Part shown: one piece after another, positions 31,033 to 41,809 of the stretch
Numbering within the stretch: the stretch's first letter is position 1
How the letters are laid out: each line of letters begins with the position of its first letter
NCBI RefSeq assembly: GCF_024362695.1
Contig: NC_065417.1
Coordinates: 3,465,001 to 3,529,000, forward strand
Direction of reading: 5' to 3'
Length of the DNA stretch: 64,000 nucleotides
From: Pectinophora gossypiella
Taxonomy: Eukaryota > Arthropoda > Insecta > Lepidoptera > Gelechiidae
Notes under the pieces: generated by a model
Seen by the model: only the letters and a program-made list of their open reading frames with translations
The model's database searches: none
Told to the model about the DNA's origin: nothing
Made by a program: the position numbers and the translations under genes

Positions 31033-31095
31033 TAACTAAGCTCACGCCTGTAATCCCTAATGGGGTAAGCTGACCTACAATCACGAAGTCCTAAA
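31033..31095 (-). repeat. SINE-F 3' fragment
   Basis: AGCTCACGCCTGTAATCCCT and GGGGTAAGCTGACC match the reversed end of SINE-F at 53301-53524. Confidence 0.65.
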
Positions 31096-31245
31096 ATGGG
31101 TATGGAACTGAAAATTTTAAAAAAAAACACTACATGAATTTTCCGACAGAAAATTCCACTTGATATCAACTCAGAATCATGGTCTCATTAACCCTGAATC
31201 GGCATCCCACTCAGTATTCGTAACGTTGTCACTAACACCCATACA
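31096..31245. mobile_element. Foldback H, right half
   Basis: It runs from GGTATGGAACTGAAAATTTT through TTCCACTTGATATCAACTC to GTTGTCACTAACACCC. Confidence 0.7.
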
Positions 31246-31255
31246 CACTTGTATG

Positions 31256-31380
31256 GTTGTGTCTTCAGTCGTGATGGTTGTGTCCTCAGTCGTGGGCGTT
31301 GTATGTTCAGTTGTAGTAGTTGTGTCCTCAGTTCTGATGGTTGTGTCTTCAGTTGTAGTGTCGTCAGTAGTGTTGTTGGT
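31256..31380. repeat. 21-bp minisatellite
   Basis: There are five consecutive imperfect units, the first GTTGTGTCTTCAGTCGTGAT plus G at 31256-31276, then further degenerate copies to about 31380. Read on the minus strand each unit is seven codons rich in Thr, Glu and Asp. I see no sign that this is translated. It sits exactly between two foldback-H pieces. Confidence 0.85.
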
Positions 31381-31402
31381 ACTTGTACATACTTGTACGA
31401 GA

Positions 31403-31652
31403 TGTAAGTGACATCGTAACAAATACCTACTGAGGGGGATGATTCAGACCATTACTCTGAGTAAGTTATCCCGTCTCTGAGTGGCATTTCCCATCTCAAA
31501 AAGTATACAATTGAAAATAATTTTAAAATACACACAAAAAACATGAATTTTGCGACATAAAATTCCAGTTGATATTAACTCAGAGTCATGGTCTGAATTA
31601 TCGCCCTCAGTATTCATTACGAAGTCACTACCACTAACACCCTGTATTTAGA
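31403..31652. mobile_element. Foldback H, complete but diverged
   Basis: It runs from TGTAAGTGACATCGTAACAA on the left to TCACTACCACTAACACCCTG on the right. Internal CTGAGT and ACTCAGAG arms are still pairable. Confidence 0.7.
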
Positions 31653-31913
31653 TGGTGGCCAACAGGAGTGTCTTAGTAAGATAGGGCTCTTACGTTAGTA
31701 TCCAGTGGGGAAGTTTACTGTGTATTTATAGGTATTTGAGAGGTTCTGACCCTAGGGTACCTAACCAGTTTAATAGCTGTTAAAGTTTTATGTGTTTTAA
31801 CATAAAGTTTTATGCATAAAATATGGTACTTAACTGTGTACGTTAATGAAAACACTTAACATCTCACTGAGGAGTAAATAATATTATAGAATATCTTCAC
31901 TAATCTTACTAAG

Positions 31914-32064
31914 TACGGTCACGAGCATTAAATATGTATATTTACACTTTGGTACCATGTCACATTAATTTTTTTGACAAATTGAACTGTAAGTCTCACT
32001 AAATGTCAAATATGTTAGTGCGACAGAGTCCTAAAGTGGGTACATTATATTGCTCATGACTGTA
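31914..32064. mobile_element. MITE-C, complete
   Basis: The termini TACGGTCACGAGCA and TGCTCATGACTGTA are inverted. The body contains TTTGGTACCATGTCACATTA and GTAAGTCTCACTAAATGTC. At 151 bp it matches 56986-57131 and 57759-57904. TA at the tips would fit a Tc1/mariner-type element, but this is not proven. Confidence 0.75.
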
Positions 32065-32235
32065 CATATCTAGAGAATTTGGCGAAACTGACTTGCAACT
32101 TTCACAGTTGCCAATAAAACACGAATTACTTTATCAAAAAAAAAACAGATACTTAATTTAGTTAGATCAGCGACAAGATAGACAATTGAATATCGAAACT
32201 ACTAGACACACTCGCTTTATATGAGACTTAGACAC

Positions 32236-32440
32236 ACACATACACTCACGCCTATTTCCCACCGGGATAAGCAGAGACTATGGAATTCCATTTGCTTCGA
32301 TCCTGACACTTCCCTTGCTTCATCCACAGTCATCAATCGTTTCATACACGCACGCCAGTTCAGTTCAGTATCAATAAGATCGTACTGAACCTTTTAGACT
32401 TAGGGTTCTAAAAAGGCTACATTACTAATAATAATATATC
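32236..32440 (-). repeat. SINE-H, extended copy
   Basis: ACTCACGCCTATTTCCCACC begins the reversed 3' end. It is followed by CATTTGCTTCGATCCTGACA and the 5' section CGTTTCATACACGCACGCC. Confidence 0.65.
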
Positions 32441-32569
32441 GACATACAAAGTCAAATACATGCTTAAGAAATAAAAACAAAATTAAAATCCAAATATAAA
32501 AACAATATCATTCAAGAAATTCATTAAAACGCATTATCACTTTGCTCATCGAATTTACCTTTGTTGTTT

Positions 32570-32690
32570 TTTGGGGCTCAGCTGAAAATCAGCATTGTGG
32601 TACTCCCTCAATGTCGGACTGTCACAACATCTTGCTGAGCTGACGTCCCTTTTTAGAAATAAGGTTTAATTCAGTATCTTGTTCACTGTT
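32570..32690 (+). mobile_element. Possible LINE 3' remnant
   Basis: CATCTTGCTGAGCTGACGTC, then CCTTTTTAGAAATAAGG, resembles LINE-tail sequence I associate with Lepidoptera. There is no second copy in this window to confirm it. Confidence 0.3.
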
Positions 32691-32701
32691 CTATTATGTA
32701 T

Positions 32702-32999
32702 CATCATCATCAGCCCATTAACGTCCCCACTGCTGGGGCACGGGCCTTCCCTATGGATGGATAGGGAGATCGGGCCTTAAACCATCACGCGGGCCCAGTG
32801 CGGATTGATGGTTATTAACGACTGCTAATGCACCCGGGACCAACGGCTTACCGTGCCTTCCGAAGCACGGAGGAGCTCGAGATGAGAACTTTTTTTTTGT
32901 GGTCACCCATCCTATGACCGGCCTTTGCGAAAGTTGCTTAACTTCAACAATCGCAGACCGAGCGCGTTAACCGCTGCGCCACCGAGCTCCTCCGAGCTC
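32702..32999 (-). repeat. SINE-B, full length with 12-bp TSD
   Basis: It runs from the (CAT)n tail through CCCCACTGCTGGGGCACGGG and GGTCACCCATCCTATGACC (5S-like segment) to the reversed tRNA-like head CCGCTGCGCCACCGAGCTCC. The TSD TCTATTATGTAT is perfect at 32690-32701 and 33000-33011. Confidence 0.9.
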
Positions 33000-33119
33000 T
33001 CTATTATGTATACCACATACTTATTTCTAAAATAAATGATTTTCTTTCTTTCTTCTTTATCATGCATGTTAGGTATTTTGTAATACGGAATAAAATAGTT
33101 GCTAATTATTATTGTCCTG

Positions 33120-33300
33120 TTATGTTGTGCTGGGTTGATGGCAATAGGCTCGCCCTCTATTACATGGGACTTAAATATAGCAGGCGAGAAGTGAGTGTGT
33201 TGACTAACACCTCTACCTACCCCTTCGGGATACAGGTGTGATGCTACTTATGTCTTTTTTTAGATGAATTGCTTCAATGTAGCCTTTTTATCCCCATCAA
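33120..33300 (+). repeat. SINE-E 3' part followed by MITE-E half
   Basis: ACATGGGACTTAAATATAGC, then CCTACCCCTTCGGGATACAG, is SINE-E (to 33242). TTAGATGAATTGCTTCAATG at 33262 is the right arm of a MITE-E. Confidence 0.6.
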
Positions 33301-33649
33301 TCTGCCTCATTTGTTAGGAAATTTTAAGTATGGACTGAAGTAGTTGCATATTACTGTCACTTGTTTATTTCGTATATAGACAGACATTCTGTAGAATATC
33401 TACACAGGTTTAAGTTAGCAGCCAACAGTCCAGAATTACACAGCATTTATTTGCAAATGAATGTATTATTCATTAAAATTATTTAAGTATGAAGTCTCTG
33501 TATTGTGCAATGGACAGGATCAATTTCGTTTCATTAGTCATCGGTTTTGAGCTGAACAACGATATTGCAAACTCATATCCTTCGTTGCACTGACGGGTTA
33601 TTCTGGAGGATATTTGATAATAATTTAGTTAGATTTTTCAATAGGTGTT
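33301..33649. other. Intergenic, no gene seen
   Basis: No recognised repeat or coding signal. Confidence 0.35.
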
Positions 33650-33950
33650 CCAATTTCAAATTCAAAACTTACAAATAATTTATTTCGCACAATTCACAAA
33701 TCTATTATTACAAAATGAAAATACACATTATTTATTCAATTTATTACAATTAAAAAATGAACAAATAAATTAAATTATACAAATAAAAATTACTTAAATT
33801 AAATTTATAAACAATATTACTTAACAATGCATTTATTTATTGTATAATAGATACAATATTAATAAAATATATAACATAGTCAAATTAAATACCTACACTA
33901 ATATACGTCAAAACACACAAATATATAGAAAACCATATCAGGCGTCAAAA
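33650..33950 (-). mobile_element. AT-rich LINE tail
   Basis: TTCAAATTCAAAACTTACAA, then TTATTTCGCACAATTCAC, is the reverse complement of a tail ending in AATAAATT and TTTGAA repeats. The 5' limit is unclear in the AT-rich sequence. Confidence 0.4.
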
Positions 33951-34394
33951 AACGTTTTTATGTTAAATAAATAAATAATAATAAAGAGATACGCCTGCGA
34001 ATAATATTATTAATTTTATTTATAAAATAATTTAAGAGGCGATTTAACAAACATCCTAAATTATTTCTATCTTCCTCTTCCATTGTGTCACTTTCACTTT
34101 ATGATCCCTAGTTTGTTTAATACATTGGTGTTCCGTACACTTCGTGTGCGAATCCGACTCGCACTTGGCCAGTTTTTTTTATCCCCGGCCTCATAAGGAA
34201 CGGTACAAAAGAAAGAAAATAAGCAAATGTGAGGTGTAGCACTAAGACCGTAACATTTAGTTAATTGTCGCCACATTAATGTGCTAATAGCCGCATGGCG
34301 TGTCGACGTGCGTGTATATGAATGCAAAAACTGACGTGGTTAGTTATAAGCACGTAATTCAAGTAGGAGAGTAGTTTTATAAGGGCCCTATCTC
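33951..34394. other. Intergenic, possible repeat scrap
   Basis: TTCCGTACACTTCGTGTGCG, then CCGACTCGCACTTGGCC (34130-34171), resembles a terminal motif I associate with insect transposons. There is no second copy here. Confidence 0.3.
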
Positions 34395-34740
34395 ACTATT
34401 ATTATTTCTATTTACGTGACTTATCGTATATTCACCGCATATGGCAAACACTAAAAATCACTACTACTTGGCCGGACAAATGGGGAGTGCTGAGGGCTTT
34501 CACCAGGCACAAAATTTAAAAGAACAGGCATAGACGCTCAGATGAGCACGAAGCTAGTCGTCTGAGAGGATTACAGGTATTTGAAAGAATTTATCGACTC
34601 TGGTGCGCCGTTGATGAGCTCTGAAGAGGGAAATCGTAGACCCCTCCAGCGGGGTCGGTATCGGAGTCCTGAAGTGTTTGTTGGCGCGAGCTGATTGGGC
34701 ACATCTTTGGCTTCGCCAATTAAGGTTTCGCCAATTAGAC
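34395..34740 (-). mobile_element. RP retroposon, old copy
   Basis: TACGTGACTTATCGTATATT, then CTACTTGGCCGGACAAATGG and CCAGCGGGGTCGGTATCGGA, follow the RP order in reverse. There is no poly-T left and divergence is higher than in other copies. Confidence 0.65.
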
Positions 34741-35020
34741 TCAACACACGAAGAGGTCCACAGACATTTTATTTTCTTTCCTTTATGACTTTTTTTTACA
34801 AAACGTCTAGCCGTATTGTAATACGACGGATAATACTATCCGGCTGTACATAAAATCACTACAATGAATAGAAGCACTGTAATAACTGACTTATAAACAA
34901 AGAATAATGCTTGTAACTCACATTTTATTGGCACTAATAAATATGTATGACAGGATTCTCTCACGACTTGCTAAATTATATTATGTATGACTTCATCAGG
35001 ACCAGGATAATTATTACCGA

Positions 35021-35285
35021 CTAGCTTTTCTACCCACGGTTTCGCTCGTGTTAAATTCGGGGTAACACGATTCCCTTTTCCTAATGTACCAATTTTATCT
35101 TCCTACCTTGAAAACTACGAAAAGTCACATATAAAATTTCACCCCCTCTTTGAAGGGGTTGGGGGCATACTTCCAAAAAAAAAAGATGCATAATTTTTTT
35201 GTTAGTCACAAATAGTTCGCATACCAATTTTTAGCTTCCTGCCTTAAAAATTGCGGAATGCTCCATACAAACTAGAAAAAGAAAT
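35021..35285 (-). mobile_element. Helitron-like 3' end, third type
   Basis: CTAGCTTTTCTACCCACGG, then TTTCGCTCGTG, on the minus strand gives a hairpin-like GC block just before CTAG. A body motif, CACCCCCTCTTTGAAGGGGT, follows. The boundary on the other side is a guess. Confidence 0.4.
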
Positions 35286-35294
35286 ATCAATTAA

Positions 35295-35503
35295 CACGTT
35301 CACCGTGTATGACCCACATATGAGGCACAACATTTCAAACTCATACGTGCATGTCCCATATGTGGGGCACTAGGGAAAATGGGAAAATCCGACAGGACGT
35401 TTTACAAATTGTTTTTTTCTTGCCATGTTAAATTCCAATGTGTTTATGGAAAACATTGCACGTGAGGGGTCGATATCTAATTTTCAGTAGCACAGTGAAC
35501 GTG
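35295..35503. mobile_element. MITE with TTAA target site (piggyBac-like)
   Basis: A 13-bp inverted repeat (CACGTTCACCGTG left, CACAGTGAACGTG right, 12 of 13 paired) bounds 209 bp and is flanked on both sides by TTAA (35291-35294, 35504-35507). TTAA duplication is the hallmark of piggyBac transposases. It has no coding capacity. An internal CCACATATGAGGCAC is opposed by GTCCCATATGTGGGGC, a second hairpin. Confidence 0.75.
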
Positions 35504-35507
35504 TTAA

Positions 35508-36417
35508 TGTTAAAATCTGACAATACTCCAGAATAACTCCTCAAGTGCAATAGAAGGGAATGAGTTGCAGCTATACAGCCATGAGTCGCGACATGCTCGT
35601 TCTCTCATTAACATTTCATATCTTAAGACCTTGATGTCAGTCTGCGACGTGTTAGATATTCTCTATATTAACAACAAGAGTTGTCATGGTTACCCTTGTG
35701 CCGGGTGACGCGGTGGGGGAGGGGGAGCTGTTTGACTAGCTGCTGGGACGACCATGGCTCCGATAAAGATACTATCTCAGCTACAAATAGTCCCCAAAAT
35801 CTGGCATAGTGTATATCAGTAAACTGTCTGCCCTGATACATGAAAGCAATATGCGCAGAGCTGAATCCCGCTTATCATGTCAGTCAACCTGTCAGTTCCC
35901 TGTGGTAGACTCGTGCAATCCCCAGAGAAATGAACTTTGTTACGCACAATTGATTTCTATGAAATTTCTCTTTAGAAACTGTCTAAAACATAAACCGGTA
36001 GTTAGAAATACATTCAGCGCATGATGAACGAAGTACCTCCACTTCATCGAGCTTTATGTTACCAACATGATAGGTGGTGAGCCGTATCGCCGTCTATAAT
36101 AGTCGCCAACTTTGTTAGTGAAATTAAAACTTTGGCGGAAGTCCGGTATCGAGGTTTGAATCGGCGTTCCTCATTTGAGAAGTCGGCCTTCCTACTCAAT
36201 CTATTTCAAATCATTTTGCCCGGGTATAGCGGCTGATTCACTATTCCATTTGGCAGCACATCTGAGCCGTTCCCAACACGATTTGATTCCTATCTCTTTA
36301 CATTCAAATCTAGTTTCGCGGCAGGCTGCAGGAGAGTGGGCAGGGAATTGAGCATCCCATATGTAAAAGAGACGTTAATCGTCCTGTCATTGCATAAACA
36401 TACACACAGGCATATAC
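35508..36417. other. Intergenic, no gene seen
   Basis: Mixed composition with a G-rich patch (GGTGGGGGAGGGGGAGCTG at 35711). The frame at 35809-36024 has no recognisable domain. GGTATCGAGGTTTGAATCGG near 36148 is an isolated B-box-like string. Confidence 0.4.
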
Positions 36418-36745
36418 AGGCAGTGACATCGTCACGAAAACTTTGAGGGATGACTCAGACCATGATTCTGAGTTGATATCAAGTGGAATATTCCGTCGCA
36501 AAAGTATGTACTAACTGAAAAACAAAAACCAAAAAATTTCACGAATTATCCGACAGGAAATTCCACTTGATATCAACTCAGAATCATGGTCTAAACCGTC
36601 CCCCTTAGTATTCGTCACTAACGTGTATGTACAAGTACGGGGTGTAAGTGACATCGTTATAAATACTGAAAGGGATGATTCAGCTTATTATTCTAAAAAT
36701 GTACTTATTCCATTTAAGTGGCCAGTCTATAGAAAGCGAAATAGT
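36418..36745. mobile_element. Foldback H, complete copy plus degenerate second arm
   Basis: The left arm (CAGTGACATCGTCACGAAAA) and right arm (TTAGTATTCGTCACTAACG) enclose about 200 bp. A second left arm follows (GTGTAAGTGACATCGTTATA at 36638) and decays by 36745. Confidence 0.7.
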
Positions 36746-36836
36746 GCAGGTAATTCACGAGGACAAAATATACCAACGTTTTACTACGTTACTAACTGAA
36801 TAAAAATATTTTTGAGTATGAGTTTGAGTCTGGCTT

Positions 36837-37179
36837 TGTTTGGCTTAGCCAGGTAGCCCAGTTAGTAAAACTTGCCTCACACTTTAAATTCGCAGGTTCG
36901 ATTCCAGCACAGGCCAAACTAATGATTGTCGAATTTGTTTTCGAATTCATGTTTGGATCATAAATGATTATCACTCAGCGGTGAAGGAAAACATAGAGAA
37001 TTCACATTCCCGAGAAATGCATTCATGCATGTGACCTAATCTGTATTGGGCTGGTTTTCCCTTCGCGGGTTGGAACTTGTAAGGTGAGACAGGCAGTCGC
37101 TTCTGTAAAAAACCGGACCTGTCAAATCTTCAGGTTAGGTGAGCGGACCCTGTGAAAACGGGATAATGCTGGGGAGATG
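36837..37179 (+). repeat. SINE-C, full length with 19-bp TSD
   Basis: It has an A-box-like TTAGCCAGGTAGCCCAGTTA, B box GCAGGTTCGATTCCAGCACA, body GTGACCTAATCTGTATTGGG and end ATCTTCAGGTTAGGTGAGC, then GCGGACCCTGTG. The TSD ATGAGTTTGAGTCTGGCTT is perfect at 36818-36836 and 37180-37198. The copy is 343 bp. Confidence 0.9.
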
Positions 37180-37198
37180 ATGAGTTTGAGTCTGGCTT

Positions 37199-37649
37199 AT
37201 GTTGCGACAGAATTTAAAAGCAGCCGTGCAATGAACACGTCGGTAACAGAGGTTGAATGGAAACGATCGCTATCTCTAGGCACTGTCAATTGCTAAGCAG
37301 CAATGCTACAATAACTATACCTCCCCTCTACTCCTCTAGACCTCCGTTGCACAAATAATTGATTACAGAAGGCCCTTATCAAGGTATGCAAATCTTTTAG
37401 GCCGGGAGTCAACAAGCGATAAGTTACAGTGTTTTGTTTTCAATGGCCAAACATGAAAATTAAAACAAAGCAACTTTAGTTCAGTAAAATACTTTTTCAT
37501 CACATCACACTTATCAACTAACCCAATCTTATAATAAGATTAATGATTACCTAAAGATAAAAATGCGTGGTATTAAATGTGTTCCTCTAGTTATTAAATA
37601 ACTTGTAATGTATAAGTAACTACATTGATTTCAAAGATGTGTTGCTGTT
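37199..37649. other. Intergenic, no gene seen
   Basis: No recognised repeat or coding signal. Confidence 0.35.
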
Positions 37650-38003
37650 GCAGTTTCTTGTCGTTTCTTCTCCTCAGCCATAAGACCTTCCGAAATGACG
37701 TCATCATCATCATCATCCCATTCCCAACGTCCCCACTGCTGGGGCACGGGCCTTAACCCATCACGCGGGCCCAGTGCGGATTGATGGTTATTAACGACTG
37801 CTAATGCAGCCGGGACCAACGGCTTAACGTGCCTTCCGAAGCATGGAGGAGCTCGAGATGAAAACTTTTTTTTGGTGGTGACCCATCCTATGATCGGGCT
37901 TTGCGTAAGTTGCTTAACTTCAACAATCGCAGACCGAGCGCGTTTACCGCCGAACTACACTTAACGAAATGACGTACTTAGATTCAAAAATGTTAAATTG
38001 ACT
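37650..38003 (+). mobile_element. LINE-type repeat split by SINE-B
   Basis: TTTCTTGTCGTTTCTTCTCC and CAGCCATAAGACC precede the SINE. ATTCAAAAATGTTAAATTGA, then CTATCAACAAATTTATC, follows it. The same sequence without the SINE is at 50010-50103. Confidence 0.7.
37702..37964 (-). repeat. SINE-B with 11-bp TSD
   Basis: The (CAT)n end, CCCCACTGCTGGGGCACGGG and CGGCTTAACGTGCCTTCCGA are present, with a short internal deletion after GGGCC. The TSD CGAAATGACGT lies at 37691-37701 and 37965-37975. The paralogous empty site at 50 kb has a single copy of it. Confidence 0.9.
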
Positions 38004-38054
38004 ATCAACAAATTTATCTATAGATGAACTAGGTATAGTTGGGGTCTAAAATCT

Positions 38055-38273
38055 TAGAATAAACAAAAAATTCTACGTATAGTACGGTAGCTCTCCGCCC
38101 GCATCAATTTGTATCGACCTCACCCCCTCTGGGTCTTACTTTAGTCTTAAATGGCTGTAAGCCGTTAAGGAGTAACGGGAAGTGTGCGCGAATTGTATCT
38201 CGCTCACACTTACGCGAGGCAGCGTATGGTGCGAATGAGATTTGTGAGTTTCCGGGGTGTGACAAATAAACTT
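38055..38273 (+). repeat. Repeat X copy
   Basis: CTCTCCGCCCGCATC, GACCTCACCCCCTCTGGGTC, TTACTTTAGTC and AATGGCTGTAAGCCGTTAAG. It shares its order with 49385-49625 and its first half with 43846 and 39775. Class unknown. Confidence 0.55.
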
Positions 38274-38283
38274 TAAATTGTGT

Positions 38284-38404
38284 ATGAAACGATTGATGAA
38301 TGTACAGGAAGCGAGAGAAGTGTGTCAAAATCGAAACAAATGGAATCCCATAGTCTCTGCTTAACCTGGTGGGAAATTGGCGAGAGTTTACGTATGTATG
38401 TATG
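38284..38404 (+). repeat. SINE-H copy with 11-bp TSD
   Basis: It runs from ATGAAACGATTGATGAATG through GTGTGTCAAAATCGAAACA to the tail TTTACGTATGTATGTATG. The TSD TTAAATTGTGT against TTAAATTGCGT (one mismatch) lies at 38273-38283 and 38405-38415. It shows that SINE-H normally ends in (TATG)n without repeat G. Confidence 0.8.
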
Positions 38405-38731
38405 TTAAATTGCGTGCTCCTGTCCTATCTGCAAACTTCATGTCTAAGTAAGTATACAGATTTGCTGTCAAGCATAATCAAGTTATTTGTGCTGGCGTTT
38501 GCGCAACCTTCGCTGGATTTGGTCAAAACGGAATGCTTCAAATAGTTAAGCAACCGATAGCCTTACCAGAGAAACGAAGATCGCAGATTATTCAAATCTT
38601 CTCATTAGTAAAGTTGACGTCGAATCGCGTGCAAGAATTTTAAGTGGATTTCATCTCCGCAAACGTTGAAAATGATTCATAGTGGAAACCTATAATTGGC
38701 TGTTCTGTGTCCTATATATTTCTATAATATT

Positions 38732-38887
38732 CACCGCACGTTAAGCCGTTGGGCTCGGTTACTACTTAGTGTAAGTTAGTAGTCGTTACATGAGCCATGT
38801 CAGGGGCCTTTGGCGGCTCAATAATAACCCTGACACCAGGGTTGATGGGGTTGGTAATTCACCTCACAACCCACACGACAGAAGAAG
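38732..38887 (+). repeat. SINE-A, 5'-truncated with 11-bp TSD
   Basis: It begins within CACGTTAAGCCGTTGGG and ends CACACGACAGAAGAAG. The perfect TSD TCTATAATATT lies at 38721-38731 and 38888-38898. Confidence 0.85.
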
Positions 38888-39000
38888 TCTATAATATTTG
38901 AAGTAGCTGTTGGTTTTCCGAAAAATAAATAAATAAATAATGTTTCTCGCAATTATCACGACCAATGTTTTAAAGAATGATAGCCAAGCAAATTTACTTC

Positions 39001-39180
39001 CATAGTCTCTGCTTACCCCGTTAGGCGTACGTTAACATGTATATTGTTTTAAGTATGCGAGTCCGCTCTGGGCGAATAAAAGATGTAAAACACGCACAGC
39101 TGCTTATCTTCCCGGGAATGGACTTTACAGGGTTGATGAGGTCAGTCATTGGCTTCACACCCCACAGTAAAGAAGAAGAA
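39001..39180 (+). repeat. Mosaic of SINE-H, SINE-F and SINE-A scraps
   Basis: CATAGTCTCTGCTTACCCC (39001), then CAGCTGCTTATCTTCCCGGG (39098), then GGGTTGATGAGGTCAG and AGAAGAAGAAG (39130-39181). They look like joined fragments and not one element. Confidence 0.45.
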
Positions 39181-39277
39181 GACACCTTGCAGTTACTTCT
39201 AATGAGAAGACCCAAGACTTCTGGATTGAGCCCCGCCTATTTGCGTAATTAAGTAAATAATAGCCAGGTCATACTGC

Positions 39278-39785
39278 TTAACTTGCTTTCCGAAGCACGG
39301 ATGATTTTACTTTCCAACAGTCGGCTAATCAGCCTGCAATATCCTAACTAAACAAAGAGATTTTTTTGATGCGTCCCGGGAGTCGAACCAGAGAGGCTCT
39401 TACCACTATACCACGCAGGCAGTCAAATCTTCTGATAACTCTACTTGTTTTACTTTGTTGAGATTCTTGCATTGTGCTTACATTGATGTATGAGTTTCAA
39501 AAATGCATACAATTCGATATTTATCTGTGTTTGAAAATTCTTATTAATTTTATTTAACTTTAAACTACTTTAAAGACTAAACACACACCGGACACTTCAT
39601 ACAAAACACCTCGAATTACACAGACACTACACATTAACGTTATCGTACACGCGCATCTGGGTCTATGACGTCTGACGCCCATACGATTGAAGACTAAAGT
39701 AAGACCGAAGGGGGTGAGGTAAACCTAGCTCGCAGGTGGGGAGCGGAGAGGTGCCGTTCTATAGGTACGTAGTATTATTCCTTAT
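39278..39785 (-). repeat. Inverted copy of a SINE-A + repeat-X block
   Basis: A reversed SINE-A piece (39278-39420) is followed by about 350 bp ending at CGGTCTTACTTTAGTC read in reverse. The whole block recurs inverted at 43846-44318, including the position of the SINE and unique sequence such as TGTTTTACTTTGTTGAGATT. It is therefore a segmental duplicate or a larger composite repeat. Confidence 0.75.
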
Positions 39786-39989
39786 TCTATGGACTAAGTG
39801 TAAAGTATCAACTTAGGTGATAATTTTAAAGTTTATTATTGAAAGTTTCATTAAATTGAATGCAATAGTAAAATACAAAGTCGTAAAAACGAGTCTATAA
39901 AAGAAAATCAGGTTATTTCTATTAAGCGAGTACATAGTATTCATAAAGGTAGTTTGCGGATACATAGTTGATTAAACTCACTGAAAGTA

Positions 39990-40360
39990 TGCTACACATG
40001 CTAACATCGTAACGAAAATTTTGAGAGATGATCCAGCTAATTATTCTGTGTTAATAAATAGTTAATATCAAATAGAATTTCCCATCGCAAAAGTATAGAA
40101 TTAAAAACAATTTAATAAACAAAAAATAATCATGAACTTTGCGACGGAAAATTCCACTTGTATCGAATACTGAAGGGGATGATTAAGACCATGATTCTGA
40201 GTCTATATCAAGTGGAATTTCCTTTCGGAAAACTCATGTTTTATTGTGTTTTTATTATTATTTTCCGTTCAATACTTTTGCGACTTGATATCAACTCAGA
40301 ATCATGGTCTGAATCATCCCTCAAAGTTTTCGTTACACTAACATCCCACTCACCTCCCGT
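39990..40360. mobile_element. Foldback H, compound of two copies
   Basis: One copy (CTAACATCGTAACGAAAATT) runs into a second (ACTGAAGGGGATGATTAAGA to GTTTTCGTTACACTAACATC), with the first right arm truncated at about 40165. Confidence 0.65.
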
Positions 40361-40364
40361 CTAG

Positions 40365-41106
40365 CTCTGCACGCCCACTAGTTATGTCAATCAAAATATA
40401 TCCACCACCTTCCTGATACTAATAAAAATGAAAGCAACGGAAATTCTTTTATAAAACAACTAAAGCTACTACTTATCACTAAAAGCTATTACACAGTTAA
40501 TGAGTAAGTATATAAAATGATAAATTAAAATGAATATTTTTAATAAAATTTTATAAATGAAATCATAACAAACATATAAAACAATACTTAAAATGTAAGT
40601 GCAATAATATTGTTAAAATGTAGTATGATAAATATAAATTGTATCACTGACTAATAATTAAGTAAGTATGTTGTCCTCTCTACCAGTTGCAGTGCCCTTA
40701 CCGGGTCCATGTTGATACTATAATACTTACTTCTGTATTTTTATAACACCACAATTTGTACGAACATATGGTCGCAATAAAACATTTCTATTTCTAACCT
40801 ATATATACGAGTACTTATAGTTATAAGATTAAAACTGGCTTCACAGTTGGTTCAAACAGAAGAAGCGCATTGTTAATCTATACTGAGGACATGTTTTGAT
40901 AGTCAGTCCATTTGCCTACAAGACTTCCCGGTTGCAATACAAATTGCAATCATCACAATGGACTTCGAAACCTGTTTCGTAAGGGCTTAAGGTTTAAGTT
41001 AGGGCGCGACTTCAATGGCGAGTGAAACGCGGCGGTTTTATTGTTTGTGATGGGAAATAAATATGTGAATAATTTAAAACTTTACAATGCTTCAAGGTCG
41101 TATAAT
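40365..41106. other. Intergenic, AT-rich
   Basis: GGTCGCAATAAAACATTTCT at 40769 looks like the end of a LINE tail. No gene is visible. Confidence 0.4.
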
Positions 41107-41256
41107 AATTAAAACACATAATAACGGGTTCTTACCGCGTTTAAATCAGGGATATGAGACTCCCGATCGACACTGTTGCAAGTGCCATGATCACGGGACG
41201 AGTCATCATATCCCTGATTTAAACGCGGTAAGAACCCGTTATTATGTGTTTAAATT
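41107..41256. mobile_element. Foldback F, copy 1
   Basis: The left arm AATTAAAACACATAATAACG, then GGTTCTTACCGCGTTTAAAT, is matched by the right arm AACGCGGTAAGAACCCGTTA to AAATT. Arms are about 52 bp and the loop is about 45 bp. Its flank GATAATAACCGCGTAAACCT is shared, inverted, with the left flank of copy 2. Confidence 0.8.
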
Positions 41257-41449
41257 ATGATAATAACCGCGTAAACCTAAAACAATGTATAAACAACCGG
41301 TACAGGTCGTATATGGTTGCATAAATAAATAGCCTAATACACCACTGATAGACACACATTACCTCATAAATCAGAGGGAGTACGGAACATAGTCTACCAC
41401 GTATCGACGTATGTAGTTAGTATTGATATAAGCAACTTAATGGCGCTAA

Positions 41450-41700
41450 TTTCATTAGACACCATCTAATTTTATTTTAAGTTATATCTGTCATTTTCTA
41501 ATCCGCCGAAAAGGAAAGGGACGGGTAATTGACAGGCATAAAATTTACGGAACACACGCCAATTTAGGCAGAAATTTAAACAACCCTCTTAAAATTTTAC
41601 ACTGGCCCGACCCGACAGAATTAAGCTGACAGCACACGTCTAACGGGTTGCATATCAGCGAGATGCCTATTTTATTCATTCGGGTTATTCATTCATTTAC
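41450..41700. mobile_element. MITE-D, left part
   Basis: GACACCATCTAATTTTATTT, TCCGCCGAAAAGGAAAGGGA and the core follow 16149-16548 up to the TTCATTCA region. The right arm is missing. Confidence 0.65.
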
Positions 41701-41809
41701 TCCGTAGTGGTTTACGAACATTTAGACTGAAGTCTGATCCAGAGGTGGTGAGGTAAAATCTACCTCGGCGCCGATACTAAATGGTCATTGGTAATTGGTT
41801 GGATGGTTT

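Noticed and set aside
31160..31422. Thr/Glu/Asp-rich repeat protein (or Val/Ser-rich on the other strand)
   Set aside because: It is the translation of a 21-bp minisatellite inside transposon remnants, open on both strands, as expected for a multiple-of-three repeat without stops.
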